Below the pieces are notes generated by a model. The model made no database searches and had not been told where the DNA came from. It saw nothing but the letters and a program-made list of their open reading frames with translations. From positions 868,001 to 932,000 of the forward strand of contig NZ_JBNNIX010000001.1 of assembly GCF_050269735.1 (NCBI RefSeq): a stretch of 64,000 nt of DNA. Direction: 5' to 3'. This document shows, piece by piece, positions 8,537-16,986 of the stretch; the stretch's first letter is position 1, and each line of letters begins with the position of its first letter. A program made the translations under genes and the position numbers. The stretch is from Paenisporosarcina sp050269735. GTDB lineage: Bacteria > Bacillota > Bacilli > Bacillales_A > Planococcaceae.

Positions 8537-9839
8537 GTACCTAGAATTATTGGAAGAGATTGAGCCAGTAAAAAAGCATGGGAAAGTGATTCAAGTTATC
8601 GGCCTGACCATTGAGTCGAGAGGACCCTATGCTAAAATCGGGGAGCTTTGCCTTTTATATCCCAACCATTACGAGCGTCCGATTGAAGCGGAAGTCGTTG
8701 GCTTCAAAGAAAATAAAATATTACTCATGCCGCTAAGAGACGTATCCCAAATAGGTCCGGGCTGTCTGGTCGTTGCAACCGGCTACCCCCTTCAAATCAA
8801 AGTGGGACCTTCCATTCTGGGCAAAGTTCTGGATGGCACTGGCCAACCTTTGGATGAAAGTCAGCTTCCAAAAGGCTTGAAAAAGTATTCAACGAACAAC
8901 ACGCCGCCGAATCCATTGAAAAGACCGAGAATTGATAAACCATTGGAAGTAGGCGTAAGGGCCATTGATGGTTTACTAACGGTTGGACAAGGTCAACGAG
9001 TTGGAGTATTTGCAGGAAGTGGCGTTGGAAAAAGTACACTGCTAGGTATGATTGCCCGCAATACAGAAGCTGACATTAACGTCATTGCCTTAATCGGTGA
9101 GCGGGGCAGGGAAGTTCGGGATTTCATCGAACGCGATCTTGGTCCTGAAGGGTTAAAAAAATCAGTAGTTGTTGCCGCAACTTCCGATCAGACACCGTTA
9201 CAACGAATAAAAGGTGCCATGACTGCTACAGCCATTGCGGAATATTTCCGTGATCAGGGAAAAAACGTCATGTTGATGATGGATTCAGTGACACGCTTTG
9301 CCATGGCGCAACGTGAAGTGGGACTTGCAGTCGGGGAACCACCAACGAGTAAAGGATACACACCAAGTGTTTTCGCACTGTTGCCAAAGTTACTGGAACG
9401 ATCAGGGACTTCAAGTAAGGGCTCCATAACTGCGTTCTATACAGTGCTTGTTGATGGGGACGATATGAACGAACCCATTGCTGATGCTGTCCGAGGGATT
9501 CTTGATGGACACATTGTCTTGGATCGTAAAATTGCCCAAAAAGGACAATTCCCGGCAATCAATATTATGTCGAGTGTCAGTCGGGTCATGCATGATGTGG
9601 TGTCAGACGAGCACCAAAAGGCAGCCGTTGAATTTAAGCGATTATTGGCGGCTTATGATGCATCGGAAGATTTAATCAATATTGGCGCATATAAGAGCGG
9701 AGCGAACAAAGAAATTGATGATGCAATCCGTTCCTATCCACTAATAAAAGAATTTCTGCAACAAGATATATATGAAAAGACAAAGCTGGAAGAGAGTACC
9801 GACCGGCTATCAGCGCAATTTGGGGGAGCACAGACGTGA
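8517..9839 (+). CDS. fliI: flagellum-specific ATP synthase FliI
   Basis: FliI is the F1-beta-like ATPase of flagellar type III export. The 440-aa protein has the Walker A GSGVGKST near residue 167, Walker B with VMLMMDSVTRFAMAQRE, and the GLAVGEPPTSKGYTPSVF segment. I chose the ATG at 8517 (MNLREDEYLELL), preceded by GAGGAG; the frame is open further upstream inside fliH but without a ribosome site. Its stop overlaps the GTG of fliJ. Confidence 0.97.
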   Translation: MNLREDEYLELLEEIEPVKKHGKVIQVIGLTIESRGPYAKIGELCLLYPNHYERPIEAEVVGFKENKILLMPLRDVSQIGPGCLVVATGYPLQIKVGPSILGKVLDGTGQPLDESQLPKGLKKYSTNNTPPNPLKRPRIDKPLEVGVRAIDGLLTVGQGQRVGVFAGSGVGKSTLLGMIARNTEADINVIALIGERGREVRDFIERDLGPEGLKKSVVVAATSDQTPLQRIKGAMTATAIAEYFRDQGKNVMLMMDSVTRFAMAQREVGLAVGEPPTSKGYTPSVFALLPKLLERSGTSSKGSITAFYTVLVDGDDMNEPIADAVRGILDGHIVLDRKIAQKGQFPAINIMSSVSRVMHDVVSDEHQKAAVEFKRLLAAYDASEDLINIGAYKSGANKEIDDAIRSYPLIKEFLQQDIYEKTKLEESTDRLSAQFGGAQT

Positions 9840-10300
9840 CACAATTCAACTTTAGATTTCAAAAAATATTGGATTTAAAAGAGAATGAAAAAGGCTTAGC
9901 ACAAATGCAAATGGCGGATGCCATCAAACAACACGAAGTAGGACATCAAAAAAAGCAAGCCATACACAACAAAATCATGGATGCAGAACGTTTGAAAAAA
10001 GAAAAACAGCAAGATGGAGTCAACATTTCAGAATTAAGAATGCTGGTCAATTATATCCATCAACTACAGGATCTATTGATTTCTTCGAATCGTGAGCTGG
10101 AGCATTTGCAACACAATGTGTCGAGAACTCAAACGCATTTGCAAAAGAAAGCTCAGGAAGAAAAGACATGGGGAAATCTAAAGCAACAAGAACATTCTGT
10201 ATTTGTTGAACAAAGTAAAACGGCCGAACAAAATTTCTTCGATGAATTGGCAAGCACACGATTTTACCGGACTTCAAAAGCAAGTTTAGTTGAAGGGTGA
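9836..10300 (+). CDS. fliJ: flagellar export chaperone FliJ
   Basis: This is a 154-aa, almost wholly helical, charged protein starting FNFRFQKILDLKENEKG, the usual FliJ N-terminus. FliJ acts as the stalk of the FliI ring and escorts export substrates. GTG start in a 4-base overlap (GTGA) with fliI. In B. subtilis ylxF lies between fliJ and fliK; here fliK begins 7 bases after fliJ, so ylxF is absent. Confidence 0.9.
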   Translation: MTQFNFRFQKILDLKENEKGLAQMQMADAIKQHEVGHQKKQAIHNKIMDAERLKKEKQQDGVNISELRMLVNYIHQLQDLLISSNRELEHLQHNVSRTQTHLQKKAQEEKTWGNLKQQEHSVFVEQSKTAEQNFFDELASTRFYRTSKASLVEG

Positions 10301-10307
10301 TGAAACA

Positions 10308-11660
10308 ATGGAAACTATGAGTTTATCTTTTCCTTCAAACATATCAACTTCCAAGTCCGTTACATCGAAACAAAATAGTGAATCTGCCAAAGACACTGTG
10401 AATTTCGCTGCATTATTAGGTTCTGTAACTGCAGAAGGACAAAGTGCAAGTGAAGAAAAAGTAAATGTAAATGTAAATCCGCAGGGTGAGCTGCTAGTAA
10501 AACTTCAAGAGATGTTGCAAACCTTGCAGGAAATCCCGAAAGATAATTTGTCACCTGAAGAGCAGGAAATGATGATGGATATCGTACAAATGCTTTCTCT
10601 TCAAACGGTTCAACTAGAAAACCAGCTACAGAGTGTTGAGCTCAGTCAAGAGACGCAAGTGATAAGTCCTTCAGTTCAGGAAAAACTGGTTAATCTGCTG
10701 AACCAGATTGATCAGGAAATCCAAAAACAATCAAGTATTACTAAATCTTTCGAAGCCGCTACAGAACTTGCGGGGGTAGAAAATAATATTTTAGCCGATC
10801 CGAAAAAATTGGAGCAAGCCTTCAAACAATTGATTGCTTTTATCCAACAACTTGAAACCGAACAGCAGTCTGCTACAGGAAAACAAGTGGAATTACAGCA
10901 GCTGCGCGAAGTAACAAAAATATTTAAGCATATAGACGATTTACCTCAACAAACAAGTGATCAAACACAATTAACTGAAATACCACGGAATAATGGATCG
11001 AATGTAGATCCATCGCGCACGCTTTCTGTGCAATCCATTTCCCAACATCAACCACAGGATGGCAGTGCGATGCGAGTGGAAGTTGTTCAAAGTGAAGTGA
11101 ATGGACAAGTGTTGACTGGAACCTCAACCGACGTTGCAAAAGCTAGTCATGCTCCAATTCGTCCAGAGATGACTACTGCGACACCAACACAAACACCAAC
11201 AGTTCGAATGTCAAACTTGATTGAAGAATTGGGAGGGGTATTGAAAGGTACTTTCCGTTTGAATGGCACGCAAGAAGGAACGCAACTAAAAGTGAACATC
11301 TCTCCTGAACATCTCGGACATCTGGATATTCGACTGACAGCATCCGAAGGAAAGATCGCAGCCCAAATTTTCACCAGTAACTTACTAGCGAAAGAAGCAT
11401 TGGAACTGCAAGTGAATCAGTTAAGAAATTCATTGCTTCAGCAAGGGGTAACGATTGATCGCATTGAAATTTCTCAACAAAGTTCCCAGTCCTCATTAGG
11501 ACAACAACATGCACATCCAGATCAACGCTTTTCTCAACAACAGCAAAAGCAAGGAAATGCATCACATAATAAAAACGGCTATCAACGAATTGAAGAAGAA
11601 GCCGCTGTAGAACGTAACCATTCGTCAGAGGGATTAATGAAAGTAGATTATACAATTTAA
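10308..11660 (+). CDS. fliK: flagellar hook-length control protein FliK
   Basis: FliK is the secreted molecular ruler that switches export specificity when the hook is complete. The 450-aa protein has a long low-complexity Q/S/T-rich N-terminal part and the conserved C-terminal FliK domain (VNISPEHLGHLDIRL, LLAKEALELQVNQLRNSL), followed by a Gln-rich tail. An ATG at 10308 behind AAGGGTGATG is preferred to the upstream TTG at 10290, which lies inside fliJ. Confidence 0.92.
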   Translation: METMSLSFPSNISTSKSVTSKQNSESAKDTVNFAALLGSVTAEGQSASEEKVNVNVNPQGELLVKLQEMLQTLQEIPKDNLSPEEQEMMMDIVQMLSLQTVQLENQLQSVELSQETQVISPSVQEKLVNLLNQIDQEIQKQSSITKSFEAATELAGVENNILADPKKLEQAFKQLIAFIQQLETEQQSATGKQVELQQLREVTKIFKHIDDLPQQTSDQTQLTEIPRNNGSNVDPSRTLSVQSISQHQPQDGSAMRVEVVQSEVNGQVLTGTSTDVAKASHAPIRPEMTTATPTQTPTVRMSNLIEELGGVLKGTFRLNGTQEGTQLKVNISPEHLGHLDIRLTASEGKIAAQIFTSNLLAKEALELQVNQLRNSLLQQGVTIDRIEISQQSSQSSLGQQHAHPDQRFSQQQQKQGNASHNKNGYQRIEEEAAVERNHSSEGLMKVDYTI

Positions 11661-11678
11661 CGAGGAAGGGGCATTGCA

Positions 11679-12116
11679 ATGAATGTGAATAGTTCTAGCT
11701 CGGTCAGTATGCAAACGGCAGGCGCAACAAAGCAAACGGAACCACAAAATGGACTTGGTAAAGATGCTTTCATGAAAATCCTTGTGACACAAATGAAGAA
11801 CCAGAATCCTTTGGAACCATTGAAAGATACGGAATTCATTGGTCAGATGGCTCAGTTCAGCAGTTTGGAACAATTAACAAACTTAAATCAGGCGATGACT
11901 CAGTTTGTTGGTCTTCAAGGGAAACAGTCACTATCTGAAAATGCGGATTTAATAGGCAACACGGTGTATTGGGAGCAGGAAGTAAACGGGCAGCTGCAGT
12001 CAGGTGAGGGGATTGTCAAGGCACTGGCAATCAAAAATGGTGAGTTAATAGTTGAACTTGAAAACGATAATATTAAGGTTCCGATTGACTCCATCCATCG
12101 TATAGAAAAACAATAA
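11679..12116 (+). CDS. flgD: hook-capping scaffold protein FlgD
   Basis: This is a 145-aa hook cap protein. The N-terminal export and capping region is clear (GKDAFMKILVTQMKNQNP, then DTEFIGQMAQFSSLEQL). The C-terminal domain is short, as in Bacillus, with VYWEQEVNG and DSIHRIE. The start ATG has GAGGAAGGGG upstream. It is followed by a 62-base gap containing a hairpin, then flgE. Confidence 0.95.
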   Translation: MNVNSSSSVSMQTAGATKQTEPQNGLGKDAFMKILVTQMKNQNPLEPLKDTEFIGQMAQFSSLEQLTNLNQAMTQFVGLQGKQSLSENADLIGNTVYWEQEVNGQLQSGEGIVKALAIKNGELIVELENDNIKVPIDSIHRIEKQ

Positions 12117-12127
12117 ATGAACAGGAA

Positions 12128-12158
12128 ATTGTCTAATCCACAAAGGGGATCAGGCAAT
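12128..12158 (+). promoter_or_regulatory. intercistronic stem-loop upstream of flgE
   Basis: The 12-nt arms at 12128-12139 and 12147-12158 (attgtctaatcc / ggatcaggcaat) pair at 11 positions, one of them G-U, leaving one A-C mismatch and a 7-base loop. No T-run follows, so it is more likely a processing or stability element than a terminator. It ends 21 bases before the flgE start. Confidence 0.55.
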
Positions 12159-12178
12159 ATTTGAAAGGGGAAAAACAA

Positions 12179-12967
12179 ATGTTACGTTCAATGTATTCAG
12201 GTGTGTCGGGTATGAAAGGCTTCCAAACAAAATTAGATGTAATCGGAAATAATATTTCGAATGTAAACACAATCGGGTACAAAAAGAGCTCAATCAATTT
12301 TCAAGATTTGTTAAGTCAAAACTTATCAAGCAGCGGTGTTAATCCAATGCAGGTTGGTTTAGGATCAATGACTTCTGCCATCACTGTAAATCATAATCCA
12401 GGTTCTTTCATGACAACAGGTGTTGGAACAGATCTGGCTATTAATGGCGATGGATTCTTCGCTGTTCAAAATGCAGAATCCACCCCACCAGTTAATTATT
12501 TGACAAGAGCAGGTAATTTTGTGGTTGACGCAAAAGGAAACCTGGTTACATCACAAAAGTATAATGTGTTGGACAGTACGGGTGCGCCAATAAATATCCC
12601 ATCAGGCACATATGATTCGTTTACCATCGATCGTCAGGGAGAACTGGTCGGAAAGCAAAAAACTGATGGCGCTGAGGTGAAAACTGGTATATTTATCGGA
12701 ATCGTCACACCTGATAATCCAGCTGGATTACGAAAATTTGGCGGATCGCTCTATGAAATGACTCTTAGTTCAGGTGGACAAATGAGTCCTGGTAAACCAT
12801 CTACGAATAACATTGAAATAGCTTCTGGCATGCTTGAAATGTCAAATGTTGATTTGACAGAGGAATTCACAGAAATGATTATCGCACAACGTGGTTTCCA
12901 GGCAAATTCTCGTACGATTACTACTTCTGATGAGATCTTACAAGAAGTCGTTAACTTGAAACGATAA
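12179..12967 (+). CDS. flgE: flagellar hook protein FlgE
   Basis: This is the major hook subunit, 262 aa, short as in B. subtilis (there long annotated flgG). The N-terminus MLRSMYSGVSGMKGFQTKL and NNISNVNTIGYKK, the centre TDLAINGDGFF and the C-terminus LEMSNVDLTEEFTEMIIAQR are typical. I chose the ATG at 12179, after GAAAGGGGAAA; an in-frame TTG at 12161 overlaps that site. It is flanked by hairpins on both sides (12128-12158 and 12981-13010), unlike its neighbours. Confidence 0.94.
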   Translation: MLRSMYSGVSGMKGFQTKLDVIGNNISNVNTIGYKKSSINFQDLLSQNLSSSGVNPMQVGLGSMTSAITVNHNPGSFMTTGVGTDLAINGDGFFAVQNAESTPPVNYLTRAGNFVVDAKGNLVTSQKYNVLDSTGAPINIPSGTYDSFTIDRQGELVGKQKTDGAEVKTGIFIGIVTPDNPAGLRKFGGSLYEMTLSSGGQMSPGKPSTNNIEIASGMLEMSNVDLTEEFTEMIIAQRGFQANSRTITTSDEILQEVVNLKR

Positions 12968-12980
12968 AATAGGGAGGGCA

Positions 12981-13010
12981 GGCTGAGAGGGATGAATGGT
13001 CTCTCCAGCC
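12981..13010 (+). promoter_or_regulatory. stem-loop between flgE and flbD
   Basis: GGCTG/CAGCC plus AGAG/CTCT form a 9-bp stem with a one-base bulge, loop 12990-13000, followed by gctttt. It lies between a strong AGGGAGGG (12971-12978) and the conserved flbD start at 13020. Folding would bring the two to about 11 bases apart. It could alternatively be a weak terminator after flgE. Confidence 0.55.
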
Positions 13011-13019
13011 GCTTTTAAC

Positions 13020-13235
13020 ATGATCCAATTAACGAAACTTAATCGAACACCTTTGACATTAAATGCTCTATACATCGAAAGAATCGAATCCATTCCAGAT
13101 ACAGTGGTAACGTTGGGATCTGGAAAAAAAGTACATGTCTTGGAGACAGTTGAAGAAGTAACGGATAAAGTAACAGCCTACTACCAGAAAATAAACCTTT
13201 TGCCGAGTTTGCAGAAGCCAAACTGGATGGAATGA
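13020..13235 (+). CDS. flbD: flagellar protein FlbD / swarming motility protein SwrD
   Basis: This is a 71-aa small protein beginning MIQLTKLNRTPLTLNALYIE with PDTVVTLGSGKK, the FlbD/SwrD family pattern; SwrD raises flagellar power in B. subtilis. The conserved family start is the ATG at 13020, which lacks an adjacent ribosome site. An in-frame ATG at 12996 would add eight residues and sits just after GAGAGGG. The nearest strong Shine-Dalgarno lies before a hairpin (see 12981-13010). fliL, which normally follows, is missing. Confidence 0.88.
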   Translation: MIQLTKLNRTPLTLNALYIERIESIPDTVVTLGSGKKVHVLETVEEVTDKVTAYYQKINLLPSLQKPNWME

Positions 13236-13251
13236 AGGGAGGACAGTCCTG

Positions 13252-14238
13252 GTGGATTTCTTATCAGATGAAAATATTGAGACCATTTTATCTTCTTTGC
13301 AAAAGGAAGAACCTAAATCGTTCAAACCTGGCAAAGAAAGAAATGTAAAAACTTACGACTTTAAAAAAGCAATGCGTTTTTCACAAGATCAAATTCGAAC
13401 ACTAAGCAGAATACATGAAAACTTTGCCCGTTTGCTGACATCTTATTTATCTACTCAGCTTCGGACATTCGTACAAATTTCTGTTACTTCAGTTGAACAA
13501 TTCCCATATGAGGAATTTATCAATAATGTTCAGAAGAAATCCATTCTAGGTGTATTTAAAGCACCGCCGCTTCAAGGAAGTATGGTAATGGAATTCTCTC
13601 CGGATGTGGTCTATGTCACGGTTGATCGATTGCTTGGTGGACAAGGGAATATTTCCTTGAAAAGTAGCGATTTAACGGAAATCGAAATCAGTGTCATCCA
13701 ACGAATTTTCATCAAGGCACTGATCAGTTTTCAGGAAGCCTGGTCGTCTGTAGTGAAACTGTCTCCGGAGTTCAAAGAAATAGAAGTGAATCCTCAGTTT
13801 TTAACCATGTTCCCACCGAATGAAACGGTCATTTTAGTAGCATTACATGCAAAAATTGGTGATGTAGAAGGAATCATCAATATATGCCTGCCGCATGTCG
13901 TGTTGGAGCAGATCTTACCGAAGTTATCCGCGCGCCATTGGTTAGCTAACCAGAAAAAAACGGTGGTCAATCAGGAAGTAGCAGCATTGGAGAAAAAATT
14001 GCAAGCGACGAGACTGAATGTCAAAGCGATATTAGGTAGATCCACGATCGACATTGGCGATTTTTTAAATCTTAAGAGCGGTGATGTCATTCGTCTAAAT
14101 GAGTCTTATGATGACCCTGTAACTATATTGGTAGATGAAAAACAGAAATTTTTTGCACAACCTGGAGTTTCCAAAGGACGTATGGCTGTGCAAATAACCG
14201 AAGTTCATAGAGAGGGAGATGAATTCGATGAAAACTGA
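13252..14238 (+). CDS. fliM: flagellar motor switch protein FliM
   Basis: FliM is the C-ring protein that normally binds phosphorylated CheY. The 328-aa sequence has the conserved TYDFKKAMRFSQDQIRTLSRIHENFARLL, read as successive blocks, the CheC-like middle domain and a C-terminal SpoA domain. GTG start with GGGAGG 9 bases upstream. The N-terminal CheY-binding motif, usually LSQxEIDALL, is degenerate here (LSDENIETILS). It directly follows flbD, with no fliL, and overlaps fliY by 11 bases. Confidence 0.95.
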   Translation: MDFLSDENIETILSSLQKEEPKSFKPGKERNVKTYDFKKAMRFSQDQIRTLSRIHENFARLLTSYLSTQLRTFVQISVTSVEQFPYEEFINNVQKKSILGVFKAPPLQGSMVMEFSPDVVYVTVDRLLGGQGNISLKSSDLTEIEISVIQRIFIKALISFQEAWSSVVKLSPEFKEIEVNPQFLTMFPPNETVILVALHAKIGDVEGIINICLPHVVLEQILPKLSARHWLANQKKTVVNQEVAALEKKLQATRLNVKAILGRSTIDIGDFLNLKSGDVIRLNESYDDPVTILVDEKQKFFAQPGVSKGRMAVQITEVHREGDEFDEN

Positions 14239-15295
14239 TAAGTTATCTGCAGATGAAATCAAAGGTTTACTGGGGCAAGCTGGAACAGACGACGAAATAA
14301 TATCCGAAAGTTCTTTATCGAACCGTGAAATGGAAGCATTGTCAGAGTTATTGAATGTTTCATTAGGAAGTTCATCTACAGTACTTACCACTTTATTCAC
14401 TCAGCAAGTTACTGTTTCGAATACAAAGCTATCCATCAAACGCAATGATGAGTTATTAAACCATACAAAAGAGCCATTCATTGTCGTCCTGGGAGAATAC
14501 GAAGGTGGCATCAACGGCTTACAGATTCTCTCCGTACATGTGGATGACGTCCAGACCATGACTAATCTGATCCATAAAGACAGTGAAGAGAATCATATCA
14601 GAAAACAATTCCAAGTGGTAGAAGAAGTGGTGCAACAAATGTTTACTACTGTCTCCCAATCTATGTCCACCGTACTAGACGAAGAGATTACCCACTCCTT
14701 GTCATCAATGGACTTAATTGAAACACTCAATGACTTCCCCGTCGCGAAATTTACGGATGAAGAATGGTTTGTAGAAGCAGATTTCCAACTGAAAATAACC
14801 ACTCAGGAACATATGACCCTTCATCTGTGTATTCCTGTCCGCATGGCAAAACAAGTGGTAGGGATCTTAACAGATTCATTGGAAGAAGGACATCCAGAGG
14901 AGACAAAAGAGATGCAATTTCAATCGACTACTCAAACAGATGCAGCTAGTAAAACAGACGAAACAGGTACATCACCAAATATCCAATCTGTTCAATTCTC
15001 AAATTTTGATGAATCTAGTTCGGCACACGCAGAACCGAATAATTTGGACATGTTACTCGACATTCCACTTCAAGTCACGGTTGAACTGGGCAGAACAAAA
15101 CGGATGGTAAAAGAAATTTTAAGTGTTTCCCAAGGCTCGATTATTGAGCTTGATAAATTGGCCGGTGAACCTGTCGATATTTTAATCAATAACAAGTTAA
15201 TTGCTGTAGGTGAAGTTGTCGTGATTGATGAAAACTTCGGCGTCCGCGTAACAGATATTTTAAGCACAGCAGAGCGTATTTCTAAATTACGTTAA
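14228..15295 (+). CDS. fliY: flagellar motor switch phosphatase FliY (FliN family)
   Basis: This is a 355-aa protein with a short N-terminal LSADEIKGLLG motif, a CheC/CheX-like domain (residues ~30-190), a variable linker and a C-terminal SpoA/FliN domain (DIPLQVTVELGRTK, LDKLAGEPVDILINN). In B. subtilis FliY dephosphorylates CheY-P through two ExxN sites. The first is kept (ELLN near residue 40); the second reads EVVQ where Asn is expected. The ATG at 14228 fits GAGGGA better than that at 14219. cheY, which follows in Bacillus, is absent. Confidence 0.92.
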   Translation: MKTDKLSADEIKGLLGQAGTDDEIISESSLSNREMEALSELLNVSLGSSSTVLTTLFTQQVTVSNTKLSIKRNDELLNHTKEPFIVVLGEYEGGINGLQILSVHVDDVQTMTNLIHKDSEENHIRKQFQVVEEVVQQMFTTVSQSMSTVLDEEITHSLSSMDLIETLNDFPVAKFTDEEWFVEADFQLKITTQEHMTLHLCIPVRMAKQVVGILTDSLEEGHPEETKEMQFQSTTQTDAASKTDETGTSPNIQSVQFSNFDESSSAHAEPNNLDMLLDIPLQVTVELGRTKRMVKEILSVSQGSIIELDKLAGEPVDILINNKLIAVGEVVVIDENFGVRVTDILSTAERISKLR

Positions 15296-15321
15296 TGCCT
15301 TAAGTAAGGAGTTTGCCAGGT

Positions 15322-15999
15322 TTGATTCAAAAAAAATATGTAAAAGTACTAACGATGATTGTGCTGTTCACTTTATATGTGTTGTTGACCCCGAATTCGG
15401 TTGGTGCTGCTAAAGATCAGTCCGTAAAAGATGCTTTGGGGGAAGAAGATCAGTCCGATGAACAACTAGAGCCACTTGTTGAAGAAGAGTTAAAGCCTAC
15501 TAAAGACACGAGTCTCGTGGCCATCATTATTAAACTTATATTCTATACGTTGCTGATTCTCGTCATGATTTATGGATTGATTAAGTTTCTGGCAATCAGA
15601 CAAAAGAAATTCCAACCCAATCAAGCCGTCAAATTAATGGGCGGTACGCCGTTAGGTAACAATAAATCACTTCAACTTGTAAAAGTAGGGGACAAGGTTT
15701 ATTTGCTGGGAGTAGGAGACCAAGTCACTTTGATTAAAGAATTTTCAAATTCGGATGAGATTAGCAGTATTGAAAGTGATTTAGAGCAACAACCAAACAT
15801 GCTATCTAACCCGATCATGAATTTATCAAACTCAATCGTTGATTTTTCAAAAGAAAAGATCAGCAAACGATTGGAATCTAAATCTTCGAATGGTTTTGAG
15901 CATTTATTCAAGCAAAGTCTAAATAAACAAAAGAGTAAACAAGAACAACTTAAGCACGATTTAACCAAAGCAGACGATGAAAAGGAAGGTAAATCATAA
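15322..15999 (+). CDS. fliO: flagellar biosynthesis protein FliO/FliZ
   Basis: This small membrane protein helps assemble the FliP pore. It has a signal-like hydrophobic N-terminus, an acidic linker, a transmembrane helix near residues 70-92 and the FliO cytoplasmic motif KLMGGTPLGNNKSLQLVKVGDKVYLLGVGD (in pieces). The TTG at 15322 lies 10 bases after AAGGAG; the upstream TTG at 15313 is too close. The C-terminus is a long charged tail. It overlaps fliP by one base. Confidence 0.88.
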   Translation: MIQKKYVKVLTMIVLFTLYVLLTPNSVGAAKDQSVKDALGEEDQSDEQLEPLVEEELKPTKDTSLVAIIIKLIFYTLLILVMIYGLIKFLAIRQKKFQPNQAVKLMGGTPLGNNKSLQLVKVGDKVYLLGVGDQVTLIKEFSNSDEISSIESDLEQQPNMLSNPIMNLSNSIVDFSKEKISKRLESKSSNGFEHLFKQSLNKQKSKQEQLKHDLTKADDEKEGKS

Positions 16000-16691
16000 T
16001 GATGATGACAAACTTCCTGCTTTCACTTAGCATTCCTGGCATCAATTTTGGTACGGATGCGCCGGGAGATGTTTCCGTTACATTGCAGCTTTTGTTCCTG
16101 ATGACCATCCTTTCACTCGCACCAGGAATCTTGATCATGTTGACGTGTTTCACACGAATTATCATCGTGTTGTCATTCGTCCGTACAGGATTAGGAACGC
16201 AGTCGATGCCACCGAACCAGGTACTGGTGGGACTAGCCTTGTTTATGACCTTTTTCATTATGACGCCTGTTATAAATGAAATTAACGAAACGGCCTTACA
16301 GCCTTATCTGGCGGGGGATATCAAACAAGAGAAAGCGTTGGATACGGCAGTGATGCCGATTAAGGAATTTATGGCCGAACATACGCGACAAAAGGATCTC
16401 GCTTTGTTTTTTAAATATGCTGGCTTGGAGAAACCCGACAGCATTGAAGAAATTCCTTTGACTTCGCTAATTCCAGCTTTTGCTATCAGCGAGTTGAAGA
16501 CGGCATTTCAAATTGGTTTTGTCATCTTTATCCCGTTTTTAATTATCGATATGGTGGTCGCCAGTACGTTAATGGCCATGGGGATGATGATGTTGCCGCC
16601 AGTCATGATTTCGTTGCCATTTAAAATCCTGTTGTTTGTGCTGGTTGACGGATGGTATTTAATTATAGAATCGCTGCTCGTCAGCTTTTAG
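15999..16691 (+). CDS. fliP: flagellar type III export pore protein FliP
   Basis: This is a 230-aa core component of the export gate. The central signature LTCFTRIIIVLSFVRTGLGT is unmistakable, followed by PPNQVLVGLALFMTFFIM and the C-terminal DMVVASTLMAMGMMMLPP. Several membrane helices are visible, with a cytoplasmic loop around residues 95-160. AAGGAAGGT precedes the ATG by 8 bases. Confidence 0.97.
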   Translation: MMMTNFLLSLSIPGINFGTDAPGDVSVTLQLLFLMTILSLAPGILIMLTCFTRIIIVLSFVRTGLGTQSMPPNQVLVGLALFMTFFIMTPVINEINETALQPYLAGDIKQEKALDTAVMPIKEFMAEHTRQKDLALFFKYAGLEKPDSIEEIPLTSLIPAFAISELKTAFQIGFVIFIPFLIIDMVVASTLMAMGMMMLPPVMISLPFKILLFVLVDGWYLIIESLLVSF

Positions 16692-16706
16692 GGAAGGAAG
16701 AAAACG

Positions 16707-16976
16707 ATGACTCCAGATACAGTGATCAAATTAGCGGAACAATCGATATACATGATCATTATCATTTCTGCTCCCATGCTATTAGTTGCACTTGCTGTCG
16801 GACTGATTGTCAGTGTGTTCCAAGCAATGACACAGATTCAGGAACAGACGCTTGCGTTCATTCCGAAGATATTGGCCGTGTTTTTATCCATTGTGTTGTT
16901 TGGACCATGGATGCTAACGATTTTATTGGATTTTACAAGAGACTTATTCCAACAACTTCCGCAACTAATCGGATAG
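16707..16976 (+). CDS. fliQ: flagellar export gate protein FliQ
   Basis: This is an 89-aa protein with two transmembrane helices. It shows ISAPMLLVALAVGLIVSVFQAMTQIQEQTL, the canonical FliQ sequence, here read over residues 20-49. GGGAAGGAAG lies upstream, and it sits between fliP and fliR as expected. FliP, FliQ and FliR together form the helical export pore. Confidence 0.97.
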   Translation: MTPDTVIKLAEQSIYMIIIISAPMLLVALAVGLIVSVFQAMTQIQEQTLAFIPKILAVFLSIVLFGPWMLTILLDFTRDLFQQLPQLIG

Positions 16977-16986
16977 TGGGATTGAT

